Assembly (NCBI RefSeq): GCF_003112735.1
Contig: NZ_BFBR01000007.1
Location: 32,239 to 96,238, forward strand
DNA: 64,000 nt
Reading direction: 5' to 3'
Source: Candidatus Phycosocius bacilliformis
GTDB lineage: Bacteria; Pseudomonadota; Alphaproteobacteria; Caulobacterales; Aquidulcibacteraceae
Below, piece by piece: positions 46,459-56,315 of this stretch (position 1 is the stretch's first letter; each line of letters opens with the position of its first letter). The position numbers were made by a program, and so were the translations under genes. The notes beneath the pieces are model-generated. The model saw only the letters and a program-made list of their open reading frames with translations. It ran no database searches and was not told where the DNA came from.

Positions 46459-47853
46459 ATGCGAGTTTTGATCGTCGGAAACATGAGCGGACAGCTCGCC
46501 GTCGCATCCAAGATTGCGATGGATCGCGGGGCCAAAGTCTTTCAGGTCGACTCGATCGGACAAGCCACAGCCACCTTGCGCAATGGCAAGGGCGCTGATC
46601 TTCTGCTGGTTGATGTCAGCCACGACATTGCCGCACTGATCGCGCAGAATGAGGCCGAACATATCATCGTGCCCGTGGTGGCCTGTGGGGTGTCAACAGA
46701 CCCCCGAACAGCGGCCAATGCCATTCGTCAAGGCGCGCAGGAATTCCTGCCTTTACCGCCTGATCCTGAGCTGATTGCAGCCGTCTTGGCGGCGATTTCT
46801 GATGACCAACGTCCCATGATCGCCCATGATCCTGCGACCAAGGCGGTGATCCAGCTGGCTGAACAAATTGCCCCGTCTGATGCCAGTGTGTTGATCACGG
46901 GGGAAAGTGGGGTCGGCAAAGAAGTTATGGCCCGCTATGTGCATCAGAAATCGCGCCGTGCTGACAAGGCCTTCATCAGCGTGAATTGTGCGGCCATTCC
47001 TGAAAATCTGTTGGAATCTGAATTATTTGGCCACGAGAAAGGTGCCTTTACCGGTGCTCTTGCCCGGCGCATCGGCAAGTTTGAAGAGGCCGATGGTGGC
47101 ACATTGCTGCTCGATGAAATCAGCGAAATGGATATACGCCTGCAAGCCAAATTGCTGCGCGCCATACAAGAGCGCGTGATTGATCGGGTGGGTGGATCAA
47201 AGCCAGTTCCTGTGAATATTCGCATTCTGGCGACGTCCAACCGCAATCTGGCCGAGGATGTGCGGGCAGGAAAGTTCCGCGAAGACCTCTATTATCGGCT
47301 CAATGTCGTCAATCTGTGCCTGCCACCACTGCGCGAGCGGCCTGGCGACCTCGTGGCACTCTCAACGCATTTTGTGAAGAAATATGCCGCTGCCAATGGC
47401 CTCAAACCAAAAGGCATTTCCAATGCCGCTTTGGAAGCCATCAAATCCAATCCGTGGCGCGGGAATGTGCGGGAACTGGAAAATGCCATGCACCGGGCGG
47501 TGCTGCTGTCTGCCGGCCCAGACATAGAGGTAGCCGACATTCGCCTGCCTGACGGCTCAGCCCTGACCGCAACAAGCTTCGGCAGCGGCCATTTGGCCAC
47601 AGCCAGCCAAGCCATTCTGGCTGCCCAAGCGGTGCAGACGGCAGCCCCCAATCTGGTTGGTCGCACCATCGAGGCCGTCGAGCAGGAAATGATCCTCGAC
47701 ACATTGAAACATTGCTATGGCAACCGTACGCATGCGGCCCAAATCCTCGGCATTTCAATCCGCACCCTGCGCAATAAGCTCAAACTCTACACCGATGCAG
47801 GTATTGACGTACCAGCACCGGGCGTGAACGAGCCGCGCTTTGTCTATGGGTGA
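46459..47853 (+). CDS. flbD: Sigma-54 activator of flagellar genes FlbD
   Basis: A 464-residue NtrC-family activator. The receiver-like part has D52 (LLLVDV); the AAA+ domain carries Walker A GESGVGKE (148-155), the sigma-54 contact motif GAFTGA (195-200) and GGTLLLDE; the C-terminal HTH is at about 415-455 (NRTHAAQILGISIRTLRNKL). In Caulobacter FlbD activates class III/IV sigma-54 promoters and represses fliF. ATG 46459 has GAGGAGA upstream. The receiver lacks the acidic pair typical of phosphorylated regulators, as in known FlbD proteins. Confidence 0.93.
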   Translation: MRVLIVGNMSGQLAVASKIAMDRGAKVFQVDSIGQATATLRNGKGADLLLVDVSHDIAALIAQNEAEHIIVPVVACGVSTDPRTAANAIRQGAQEFLPLPPDPELIAAVLAAISDDQRPMIAHDPATKAVIQLAEQIAPSDASVLITGESGVGKEVMARYVHQKSRRADKAFISVNCAAIPENLLESELFGHEKGAFTGALARRIGKFEEADGGTLLLDEISEMDIRLQAKLLRAIQERVIDRVGGSKPVPVNIRILATSNRNLAEDVRAGKFREDLYYRLNVVNLCLPPLRERPGDLVALSTHFVKKYAAANGLKPKGISNAALEAIKSNPWRGNVRELENAMHRAVLLSAGPDIEVADIRLPDGSALTATSFGSGHLATASQAILAAQAVQTAAPNLVGRTIEAVEQEMILDTLKHCYGNRTHAAQILGISIRTLRNKLKLYTDAGIDVPAPGVNEPRFVYG

Positions 47854-47863
47854 GCCATAATCC

Positions 47864-49981
47864 ATGACCGACACATCCGCAGGACTGGGTAGCCCCCCCA
47901 AAGCCCCCCGATTCAATCTCTCCACCCTGTTTGCTGGCGTCATGACCGGTCAGGTGTGGATGGGTATTGGGGTCGTTGGGCTGATCGTCCTGCTGATTGT
48001 CCCCCTGCCGCCCTTCTTGTTGGACTTCCTACTGGCAGTGTCAGTAACAAGTTCGGTCCTCATTCTGATGACGGCCCTTTTCATCAAGAAGCCGCTCGAA
48101 TTCAGCGCCTTTCCAGCTGTGCTGTTGGTGGCAACGCTGTTTCGCCTCGGGCTGAATATTGCGTCAACCCGTCTGATCCTCAGCCACGGACACGAGGGAC
48201 CAGATGCGGCCGGTGAGATCATCGCTGCCTTTGGCGACTTCATCATGGGTGGGAATTTCGTCATCGGCATTATTGTTTTCATCATTTTGGTGATCGTCAA
48301 TTTCGTCGTGATTACAAAAGGTTCAACCCGGATTGCCGAGGTTGCAGCCCGGTTCAGCTTGGATGCCATGCCCGGTAAGCAAATGGCCGTGGATGCGGAT
48401 TTGTCGGCAGGCTTGATCAATGAAGAAGAGGCCCGCCGCCGCCGCAAGGAGTTGGAAGGGGAAAGCAATTTCTTCGGGGCGATGGACGGTGCTTCCAAAT
48501 TCGTGCGCGGTGATGCCATTGCGGGCCTCATCATCACAGCCATCAATATTATCGCCGGCATGATCATCGGCATGGCTCAAGAGGGCTTGAGCTTTTCAGA
48601 AGCCGGCAGCACCTACACCCAATTGACAGTTGGTGATGGTCTCATCAGCCAGATTCCGGCTCTGATTATCTCGCTGGCAGCGGGTATGCTGGTGGCCAAG
48701 GCCGGCGTGGATGAGGCCGCTGAAACCGCCCTTGCCCGACAATTGGCTGGAAGCCCTCAGGCCTTGGGCATGGTTGCTGCCACGGCCTTCATTGCTGGCC
48801 TGTTGCCCGGCATGCCTTTGATCGCCTTCTGGCTGATTGGTGCTGGTGCCAGCTATCTGGCCTACAAATTGTGGCAAGCCGATGCGAACAAGAAGTTCAG
48901 CGACGATACCGCCGCCCATGATGCGGCCAATGCCCCGGCGAAAGCAGAAGAAGATGAGCCGATCGCCAGCGCCTTGTCGATTGATGAGCTGAAAATTGAA
49001 CTGGGTTATGGGCTGCTTGCCCTTGTCAATGATGTGCATGGACGCCGCATTACCGACCAGATCAAAGCCCTGCGTCGCCAGATCGCTCAAGAATTGGGCT
49101 TTGTGATGCCCGCGGTGCGTATCCTTGATAATATGGCTATTCCCAACAATGGCTATTCAATCCGCGTCAAGGAAATGGAAGCCGGGGAAGGCGAATTGCG
49201 CATTGGCCATCTTTTGGTGATGGACCCAGCCGGGGAAACACCCAACCTGCCGGGCGAGCCCTGCAAAGAGCCCGCCTTTGGTCTGCCAGCTGCTTGGGTT
49301 TTGGAAAATCTACGCGAGGAAGCCGCTTTCCGGGGCTATACGATTGTGGACCCCGCGACCGTTCTGACCACCCATCTCACCGAAGTGGTCAAGGACAATA
49401 TGGCCGAGCTGCTGTCGGTGGCAGAAGTCCAGCGCCTGATGAAGGAATTGTCGAAAGAGCATCAGAAGCTGGTTGAAGACACCATTCCCAGCCAGGTGTC
49501 TTGGGCGACTGTCCAGCGAGTCCTGCAAAGCCTGCTGCGCGAGCGTGTGTCGATCCGCGACTTGGCCGCGATTGTTGAAGCAATCTCGGAAGCTCCAAAT
49601 CTGGATGCTGTGGCATTGGTGGAACATGTCCGGGCCCGTCTGGCACGCCAGATCTGCTTCCAAAATCGCAGTCCCGATGGTGCGCTGCCCATTCTGGCGC
49701 TTTCGCCGAAATGGGAACAAACCTTCGCGGACTCCATCGTTGGCGAACGTGGCGACCGGCAATTGGCTATGGCACCCAGCGAAGTCCATGAGTTTGTTCA
49801 AGCGGTGCGCGTTGCCCTCGACCGGGCGGCGCAAACCGGAGAGATTCCGGTGATCCTGACCTCTGGCGGCATTCGGCCCTATGTGCGATCGCTCATTGAA
49901 CGCTTCCGCGCTCAAACCACGGTCATGAGCCAAAACGAAATCCACCCCAAGGCCAAGCTTCGTACCTTGGGCAGCGTCTGA
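47864..49981 (+). CDS. flhA: Flagellar export gate protein FlhA
   Basis: A 705-residue FHIPEP protein: about eight membrane segments in residues 30-330, the conserved cytoplasmic loop around FVVITKGSTRIAEVAARFSL and DAMPGKQMAVDADL, then a large cytosolic domain from about 360. It forms the nonameric gate of the type III apparatus. It follows flbD by 10 bases. Confidence 0.96.
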   Translation: MTDTSAGLGSPPKAPRFNLSTLFAGVMTGQVWMGIGVVGLIVLLIVPLPPFLLDFLLAVSVTSSVLILMTALFIKKPLEFSAFPAVLLVATLFRLGLNIASTRLILSHGHEGPDAAGEIIAAFGDFIMGGNFVIGIIVFIILVIVNFVVITKGSTRIAEVAARFSLDAMPGKQMAVDADLSAGLINEEEARRRRKELEGESNFFGAMDGASKFVRGDAIAGLIITAINIIAGMIIGMAQEGLSFSEAGSTYTQLTVGDGLISQIPALIISLAAGMLVAKAGVDEAAETALARQLAGSPQALGMVAATAFIAGLLPGMPLIAFWLIGAGASYLAYKLWQADANKKFSDDTAAHDAANAPAKAEEDEPIASALSIDELKIELGYGLLALVNDVHGRRITDQIKALRRQIAQELGFVMPAVRILDNMAIPNNGYSIRVKEMEAGEGELRIGHLLVMDPAGETPNLPGEPCKEPAFGLPAAWVLENLREEAAFRGYTIVDPATVLTTHLTEVVKDNMAELLSVAEVQRLMKELSKEHQKLVEDTIPSQVSWATVQRVLQSLLRERVSIRDLAAIVEAISEAPNLDAVALVEHVRARLARQICFQNRSPDGALPILALSPKWEQTFADSIVGERGDRQLAMAPSEVHEFVQAVRVALDRAAQTGEIPVILTSGGIRPYVRSLIERFRAQTTVMSQNEIHPKAKLRTLGSV

Positions 49982-49993
49982 GGCTGATCAGAC

Positions 49994-51346
49994 ATGCGGG
50001 TCCACACCTTCTTTGCCCCGACCCTACCCGAGGCGATTGCTCAAGTGCGGTCTGAGTTGGGACCCAAGGCCGTGGTCTTGAGTTGGCGCAACACGCGCGG
50101 CGGGATTGAGATTAGCGCCTCGACTGAAGGCAAAGTACGGCCCAAGGCCGCCCTGCCGCAAAGCCCAGCCGACAAAAACCCAAGACCAGACCGCCCAGCT
50201 CAGGGCGAGACATTGGCCCAGCACTTCAAGCCCGAGGACTTCTTGACCGAACCGGCCCCCAAGCCGGTGCGGGATCCAACCCCACAGGCGCAAACGCCCC
50301 CCCCGGCGGCATCTCCCACTGCGCAGAAGTCCGCCCCAATTTCAGGGCGCGGGGCAGCCGCCTTGCTCGGTCGTCAAGGCGTTCCAGCCAGAGCGCCTGC
50401 GGCACCAGTTGCCGCAGAGCCCAAGCGCGCCGAAGGCGCGCCCACCAAATCCGTCAACCGACCAGCACCGGTCGCCGCACAACCCTCGGCCACCAAAATT
50501 GCGGGCAAGCCCGCGCCTGCAAAGGCTTCCTTGCCTCAACAAGCCCCACTGCCGCCCAAAGCAGAACCAGCGCCAGAAATTGTTGCGCCCTCGCGCTTGG
50601 CCTTGTTTTTGGCACGCGCCGGTCTGAGCCGGGAGCAAGCGATGGCCATGGCGGTCAGTGATCATCCCCAATTGCGCCATGGTTTGGCAGAGACTTTTGC
50701 CGAGAAATTGACATTTGACCCGATTGAGGCCGCCCCGATGCGGCCCTTGGTTCTGGTCGGACCGCCCGGTGCTGGTAAAACCGCAGCAGTCGCCAAGCTG
50801 GCCGCACGGGCCTTGGCGGTCGGGGCCGAGACCCTGCTGATCTCGGTCGATAGCGAACGTTGCGGTGGCGCTGAACAATTGGCTGCGATGGCAACGCGAC
50901 TTGGCACCGGGTTTGAGACCGCCACCACCATGCAGGATCTCTCACGCTTGACCAAGCAAGCCCGCCAAGCTGGCCATTGTGTGCTGGTGGATGCGGCAGC
51001 CGCTAGCCCCATGCAGCCCGCCGATATGCGCGCGACCGCGCGGCTGATCGATGATGTTGGCCTTGAGCCCATCCTCTGCATTCCCGCCGACATGCGATTT
51101 GAAGACATGTCCGATCTGGTCCAAGGGTTTGCCACCTTGGGAACCCGCCGCGCGATCGCAACCCGCTTTGATCTGACCCCGCGCCGCGCCTCTGTGCTTT
51201 ATGCTTTGCACTTAGCCGACATGGCACTGGCGCAGATTTCTGCCACACCTTTCATTACCGGGGGCATTGCAATCGCCTCTGCGCACCGCGTTGCCGCTCT
51301 CTTGATGGAGCCATTTGACGATCTTTCTGACGGGACTGCTGCATGA
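49994..51346 (+). CDS. flhF: FlhF-like SRP-family protein with degenerate GTPase motifs
   Basis: A 450-residue protein. MRVHTFFAPTLPEAIAQVRS is the FlhF start; residues 45-200 are a Pro/Ala/Lys-rich linker, the NG-type domain begins near 205. G1 is GPPGAGKT (256-263) and DSERCGGAEQL is conserved, but the DTAG switch reads VDAAAAS (332-338) and the TKxD specificity motif is TRFD. FlhF helps place flagella at the pole. Overlaps flhG by four bases. Confidence 0.8.
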   Translation: MRVHTFFAPTLPEAIAQVRSELGPKAVVLSWRNTRGGIEISASTEGKVRPKAALPQSPADKNPRPDRPAQGETLAQHFKPEDFLTEPAPKPVRDPTPQAQTPPPAASPTAQKSAPISGRGAAALLGRQGVPARAPAAPVAAEPKRAEGAPTKSVNRPAPVAAQPSATKIAGKPAPAKASLPQQAPLPPKAEPAPEIVAPSRLALFLARAGLSREQAMAMAVSDHPQLRHGLAETFAEKLTFDPIEAAPMRPLVLVGPPGAGKTAAVAKLAARALAVGAETLLISVDSERCGGAEQLAAMATRLGTGFETATTMQDLSRLTKQARQAGHCVLVDAAAASPMQPADMRATARLIDDVGLEPILCIPADMRFEDMSDLVQGFATLGTRRAIATRFDLTPRRASVLYALHLADMALAQISATPFITGGIAIASAHRVAALLMEPFDDLSDGTAA

Positions 51347-52170
51347 GCCTTGAATCATCCATTCTGTCCTTTCCCACCCGCAAGCCACCGGGGCGGGTTG
51401 TCGCGGTCGCCTCGGGCAAAGGTGGGGTTGGGAAGACCTTTGTCGCAGTCTCATTGGCGCGGGCTTTGGCCGAGCACGGAGAGCGTATCCTTCTGGTTGA
51501 TGGCGACCTTGGCCTCTCCAATGTCGATATCCAATTGGGCGTACAGCCCGATTTGACCTTGGCCCATGTCATGAACGGCGAGGCAACCTTGGCTGAAGCC
51601 GTCATGCGCATTGCGGGTGGCGCCACAAGCCCCGGTGGCTTTGACCTTTTACCTGGAAGCCATGGCATCGCCAGCTTTGCCGATCTCGCCGAGCGGGAGG
51701 TTCAGCGCGTGGCCGCTGGCATTGCGGCTTTGAGTTTCTCGTATGACCGGGTGATTGTCGATCTGGCCGCTGGCATTGGGCATGCCATGCTGAAACTGGC
51801 CGCCGACGCTGATGATGTGCTGATTGTGGCCCTTGATGAGCCCGCCTCGCTGACCGATGGCTATGCCTTTGTGAAGCTGTTGAAGGCCCGCCGACCGGCA
51901 GCCCGCATTGGCGTGCTGGCCAATCGGGTGAAGAATAAAAAGGAAGCTGACCGCATTCATCAGTCCTTTGCCCGGGCTTGTGGCTCTTGGCTCGGATTTG
52001 AGCCGGGCCGCGCGGGGGCCATCCACGAAGATCAGGCGGTGAAAACCGCCTTGCGTGCTCAGATGCTGTTGTCCCGGCATGCCCCGACCGCCACCGCCTT
52101 GGGCGATATTGAGACAGTGGCAGAACTTGTGCGCTCAGGCGTTGCCTTTGAAACCCGCATCGCCGCTTAA
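51343..52170 (+). CDS. flhG: MinD-like ATPase FlhG (FleN/YlxH)
   Basis: A 275-residue ParA/MinD ATPase with deviant Walker A GKGGVGKT and DGDLGLSNVDIQLG. With FlhF it limits flagellar number and position. Translationally coupled to the flhF-like gene (ATGA overlap). Confidence 0.92.
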   Translation: MSLESSILSFPTRKPPGRVVAVASGKGGVGKTFVAVSLARALAEHGERILLVDGDLGLSNVDIQLGVQPDLTLAHVMNGEATLAEAVMRIAGGATSPGGFDLLPGSHGIASFADLAEREVQRVAAGIAALSFSYDRVIVDLAAGIGHAMLKLAADADDVLIVALDEPASLTDGYAFVKLLKARRPAARIGVLANRVKNKKEADRIHQSFARACGSWLGFEPGRAGAIHEDQAVKTALRAQMLLSRHAPTATALGDIETVAELVRSGVAFETRIAA

Positions 52171-52259
52171 GGGTCCCCGTTAATCCCCTTTGGCCGCGCA
52201 CAATAACGGGCTGAACCTGCCCCCTGCCCAAGTCCGGCGTGCTGGCGTAGGAAGGAGCT

Positions 52260-54416
52260 ATGGCGCGTGTCTCTGTCCTCCTTCCTCTGCCCCTGCCTGA
52301 AGCGTTCGACTATGTCGTCCCGCCGGAGATGGTGCTTGGCCTCGGCGATGTGGTGGATGTGCCTTTGGGGCAGAATGTGCGCACGGGCGTGGTGTGGGCG
52401 CTGAAACCTGATCAGGATGGCAGTAATCTCAAGCCAGTCTTGAAAGCCTATGGCTGTCCGCCTTTGAGCGGGCCATTGCGCCAGTTTATCGACTTTGCCG
52501 CCCGCTATCTGGTCACCCCACCGGGGCAGGTTTTGGCCATGGTCTTGCGGCAGCCTGATGCATTGGGACCCGGGCCATTTGAACGCCTGGCATTGGCAAG
52601 CGGGGTGGTACCTGATCGGTTGAATGACGCGCGTGCCCGTGTGCTTGAACACGCCCAACAGCCGATTGCGCGCGCGGCATTGGCCAAAGTGGCCGGGGTG
52701 GGCTCTGCGGTTGTGACGGGCCTTCTCAAGGCCGGGGCCTTGCGTGAAATTGAACGCCCCGTCGATCTGCCCTTTGACATACCCGATCCGACGCGCCCTG
52801 CCCGTCCCTTATCAGACATTCAGGCCGATGCCGCCCATCTGATCGGCAAGGCTTTGGCCTCAGGCGGGTTTCAGCCCTTCATGCTGGATGGGGTGACAGG
52901 CTCTGGCAAGACCGAAGTCTATCTGGAAGCGGTCGCCAAGGCGCTGGTCGATCAGCCCGATGGTCAGATCTTGGTTCTTCTGCCCGAGATCGCCTTGACC
53001 CAAGCCATTGTTGCCCGGTTTGAGGACCGCTTTGGTGCAGCCCCAGCTCAGTGGCATTCCGATATCGGGCCGGCACAGAAACGCCGAACATGGCGGGAAG
53101 TTGCTGCCGGGCGCGCCCGTATTGTCATCGGTGCCCGCTCTGCTCTGTTCCTGCCATTTGCGAAACTGTCACTCATCATCGTGGATGAGGAACATGATAC
53201 CAGCTTCAAGCAGGAAGATGGCCTGCGCTATCATGCCCGCGACATGGCAGTTGCACGCGCCAAGTTCGAGCAGGCCACCATCATATTGGGTTCGGCGACA
53301 CCATCATTGGAGACACGCCTCAATGCCGATGCTGGTCGCTATCAGCGCTTGGTGCTGCCCAGCCGGTTTGGATTGGCCCTTTTGCCCGAGGTTGATCTGA
53401 TTGATCTCAAGGCCCACCCCCCTGAGCGCGACCATTGGCTGAGCCCGCTTCTGGTGCAGGCCATGGCAGACACATTGGCCCGACAAGAGCAGGTGTTGTT
53501 GTTCCTGAACCGGCGCGGCTATGCCCCGGTGGTCTTGTGCCGGGCTTGCGGGCATCGCATGAAAGCACCCGATACTGAATCCTGGCTGGTCGAGCACAAA
53601 TATTCCAATCGATTGGTTTGCCACCTCACCGGCTTTTCCATGCGCAAACCCGATGCCTGCCCCAATTGCGGTGCCAAGGACGGGCTGGTTTCGGTTGGCC
53701 CGGGGGTTGAACGGATTGCCGCAGAGGCCGTTGAGACCTTTCCGGATGCCCGCATCGCCATCTTTTCCTCTGACACGGCCCATAATCCCCAAGCTGTCCG
53801 CGAGCTTGTGGGACGGATGGAAGCCGGTGAGATTGATATTCTGATCGGGACCCAGATCGTCGCCAAAGGTCATAATTTCCCCAAGCTGACCCTTGTTGGC
53901 GTGGTTGATGCCGACTTGGGACTGAAAGGTGGCGACCCGCGGGCGGGTGAACGCACTTACCAGATGTTGAGCCAAGTCGCCGGGCGGGCGGGGCGGGCCG
54001 ATCGGCCAGGCCGGGCCCTGATCCAGACCCATTATCCTGACAATGAAGCCCTTCAAGCGCTGGTCATGGGCGACCGCGAGGCCTTTATCGAGGCCGAAAG
54101 TCTTGGCCGTGCCGCAGTCGGAGCCCCTCCCTATGGCCGGATGGCCGCCCTTCACATCATGGCCCAAACCGACGACGCCGTCGATGCAGCAGCAGAGGCC
54201 GCCAGTGCCGCCTTGTTTCCCGCCGAGGGTGTCGAGGTCTGGGGCCCTGCCCCGCCCCCATTGGCGATGATACGCGGTTGGCGACGCCGCCGCTTCCTGA
54301 TCCAGGCCAGCCGAGAGGTCGATTTGTCAGCCTTCATGGCAGCCTGGCGGCGCGGCTTCAAAGTTCCGGGCAGTGTGCGCGTGGCCATCGACATGGATCC
54401 CCATTCGTTTCTGTAA
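52260..54416 (+). CDS. priA: Primosomal helicase PriA, single-zinc variant
   Basis: A 718-residue SF2 helicase that restarts stalled replication forks. Walker A GVTGSGKTE, DEEH box, and QVAGRAGR are present. In the zinc region only the first and last Cys pairs remain (CRAC and CPNC); the middle pairs read APDT and CHLT, so zinc site 2 appears lost. From memory this KAPDTxSW variant is shared with other alphaproteobacteria. Confidence 0.94.
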   Translation: MARVSVLLPLPLPEAFDYVVPPEMVLGLGDVVDVPLGQNVRTGVVWALKPDQDGSNLKPVLKAYGCPPLSGPLRQFIDFAARYLVTPPGQVLAMVLRQPDALGPGPFERLALASGVVPDRLNDARARVLEHAQQPIARAALAKVAGVGSAVVTGLLKAGALREIERPVDLPFDIPDPTRPARPLSDIQADAAHLIGKALASGGFQPFMLDGVTGSGKTEVYLEAVAKALVDQPDGQILVLLPEIALTQAIVARFEDRFGAAPAQWHSDIGPAQKRRTWREVAAGRARIVIGARSALFLPFAKLSLIIVDEEHDTSFKQEDGLRYHARDMAVARAKFEQATIILGSATPSLETRLNADAGRYQRLVLPSRFGLALLPEVDLIDLKAHPPERDHWLSPLLVQAMADTLARQEQVLLFLNRRGYAPVVLCRACGHRMKAPDTESWLVEHKYSNRLVCHLTGFSMRKPDACPNCGAKDGLVSVGPGVERIAAEAVETFPDARIAIFSSDTAHNPQAVRELVGRMEAGEIDILIGTQIVAKGHNFPKLTLVGVVDADLGLKGGDPRAGERTYQMLSQVAGRAGRADRPGRALIQTHYPDNEALQALVMGDREAFIEAESLGRAAVGAPPYGRMAALHIMAQTDDAVDAAAEAASAALFPAEGVEVWGPAPPPLAMIRGWRRRRFLIQASREVDLSAFMAAWRRGFKVPGSVRVAIDMDPHSFL

Positions 54417-54491
54417 CACAAGGTGGATGCGCGCTGAACTGCCTGTTGGCTGAGATTGACCTCGCCTCCCACTGCGCACAAAGAGACAGCC

Positions 54492-55166
54492 ATGCTGCTT
54501 GTTCATGCCCGAACCTTAGACCCATTGTCGCGCGCCGTGCGCCTTGCGCTGGGCGAGAAGCGTGCGGTCTTTCATGTGCGTGAGGTGGCAGCTTTCGAGG
54601 CCGATGCCCAATTGGCTGCCCTATCACCGGATGGCATGACCCCGGTTCTGGTCGATGATTCCTGGGGCCATGGGGCGACGATTTCAGAAGCCTTGGCGAT
54701 TTTTGAATATCTCGAAGACCTGCTGCCAACCCCGCCGCTCTTGCCCGGTGGTCCGCTGGAGCGCGCCCATGTGCGGACATTGACCATTCGCGCCATGCGC
54801 ACTTTGGGCCCAGTCGTGGATGCGGTTGTTCATGAAAAGGCCCGCAAGGCCCTTGCCCGTGGTGGCCCGCCCGAACCATCGGTGTTGCGCACAGCAACCC
54901 AAGCTGCCAGCCGGACTTTGGACGAGATTGGCCGCGCGGCCGAAGCTGAAGGCTGGATCGGGGGGAAGAAACTCTCCATCGCTGACATGGTGGCGGCTGC
55001 CCACTTTTCTGTCCTTGATTTCCTCGATGCGGTGAGTTGGGCCAGCGCGCCGGCGGGTAAGGATTGGTATGCGCGGCTCAAACAGCGCCCCGCCTTCAGG
55101 CCGTTGCTGGGCGACCTGCTACCGGGTGTTTCTGCCCCAGCCCATTATGCTGATTTGGATTTTTAG
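54492..55166 (+). CDS. Glutathione S-transferase family protein
   Basis: A 224-residue GST: thioredoxin-like half with SPDGMTPVLVDD and the ISEALAIFEYLED ligand segment, then an all-helical half (SIADMVAAAHFSVLDFLDAV). The N terminus starts LLVHARTLDPLSRAVRLAL, with Ser likely at the thiolate position. Start 54492 chosen by position of the first strand; queG follows nine bases later. Confidence 0.87.
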   Translation: MLLVHARTLDPLSRAVRLALGEKRAVFHVREVAAFEADAQLAALSPDGMTPVLVDDSWGHGATISEALAIFEYLEDLLPTPPLLPGGPLERAHVRTLTIRAMRTLGPVVDAVVHEKARKALARGGPPEPSVLRTATQAASRTLDEIGRAAEAEGWIGGKKLSIADMVAAAHFSVLDFLDAVSWASAPAGKDWYARLKQRPAFRPLLGDLLPGVSAPAHYADLDF

Positions 55167-55175
55167 GGGGCGGTT

Positions 55176-56315
55176 GTGGCAAGCGCGCCCCGCACAAAAC
55201 CAACCCTGACTGCAGATCAGGTCAAGGCTCTGGCGCAAGATCATGGCTTTGACGTGTGCGGGCTGGCCGACGCGCGGGCACCGTGGGAGGCAGGAGCCCG
55301 CCTGCAAGCCTTTGTGGATGCGGGTCACCATGGAAGCATGGACTGGATGGAGACCACTTTGGCGCGGCGCAGCCATCCCACCGCCATGTGGGCGGGGGCA
55401 CGTTCGGCCATCATGCTGGGGGTCAATTATGGCCCCGACACCGACCCGATGGAAGCATTGACCAAGCCAGACAAGGCCGTGCTGTCGGTCTATGCTGGGG
55501 GTGATGACTATCATGATGTGATCAAGAAAAAGCTCAAAGCCATGGCAGGCGAGCTGCACCGGCTGACGGGGGCAGAGGTCAAAGTCTTTGTCGACACCGC
55601 CCCTTTGATGGAAAAGCCCTTGGCGGCTTTGGCCGGTCTTGGGTGGCAGGGCAAACACACCAATTTGGTGTCGAAAGACTATGGCTCGTGGCTGTTTCTG
55701 GGCGCAATTCTGACCGACTTGCCCCTTGCCCCCGACCAGCCGAGCCTGGACCATTGCGGGCGCTGCACCGCCTGCCTTGATGCGTGCCCCACTGAGGCTT
55801 TCCCCGCCCCCTATCAACTCGATGCGCGTCGCTGCATCTCCTATTTGACCATCGAGCATGACGGGCCGATCCCACGCGCGTTTCGAAAGCCGATGGGCAA
55901 CCGCATTTATGGCTGCGATGATTGTCTGGCTGTGTGCCCGTGGAACAAGTTTGCGCAGACCGGAAAAGAGGTGCGGCTGGCGCTGCGCGACACACTCCGC
56001 GATCTGTCTCTATCGGACTTGGCGTTTCTCGATGACGCGGCCTTTCGCACTCTGTTTGCCAAGAACCCGATCAAGCGGATCGGCGTGGCCCGCTTTCTGC
56101 GCAATGTGGCGATTGGGCTGGGCAATAGTGGGCAGGCCTCTCATGTGCCCGCCGCGCGGCATTTGAGCCAGCATGAGAACCCCCTCGTGCGTGGGGCCGG
56201 GGTGTGGGCATTGCAACAATTGTTGCCTGCAGGGGACTTTTCAGCCTTGGCCAAGACCAGTATGGCCCAAGAAGAAAATGCCTCGGTCCGCGCCGAGTGG
56301 GGGCAGACACAGTGA
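55176..56315 (+). CDS. queG: Epoxyqueuosine reductase QueG
   Basis: A 379-residue cobalamin and iron-sulphur enzyme that makes queuosine in tRNA. Two 4Fe-4S clusters are visible: CGRCTACLDACPT and YGCDDCLAVCPW; a C-terminal HEAT-like tail follows. Starts at GTG 55176 behind AGGGGG. Its TGA overlaps the mtgA GTG. Confidence 0.94.
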   Translation: MASAPRTKPTLTADQVKALAQDHGFDVCGLADARAPWEAGARLQAFVDAGHHGSMDWMETTLARRSHPTAMWAGARSAIMLGVNYGPDTDPMEALTKPDKAVLSVYAGGDDYHDVIKKKLKAMAGELHRLTGAEVKVFVDTAPLMEKPLAALAGLGWQGKHTNLVSKDYGSWLFLGAILTDLPLAPDQPSLDHCGRCTACLDACPTEAFPAPYQLDARRCISYLTIEHDGPIPRAFRKPMGNRIYGCDDCLAVCPWNKFAQTGKEVRLALRDTLRDLSLSDLAFLDDAAFRTLFAKNPIKRIGVARFLRNVAIGLGNSGQASHVPAARHLSQHENPLVRGAGVWALQQLLPAGDFSALAKTSMAQEENASVRAEWGQTQ

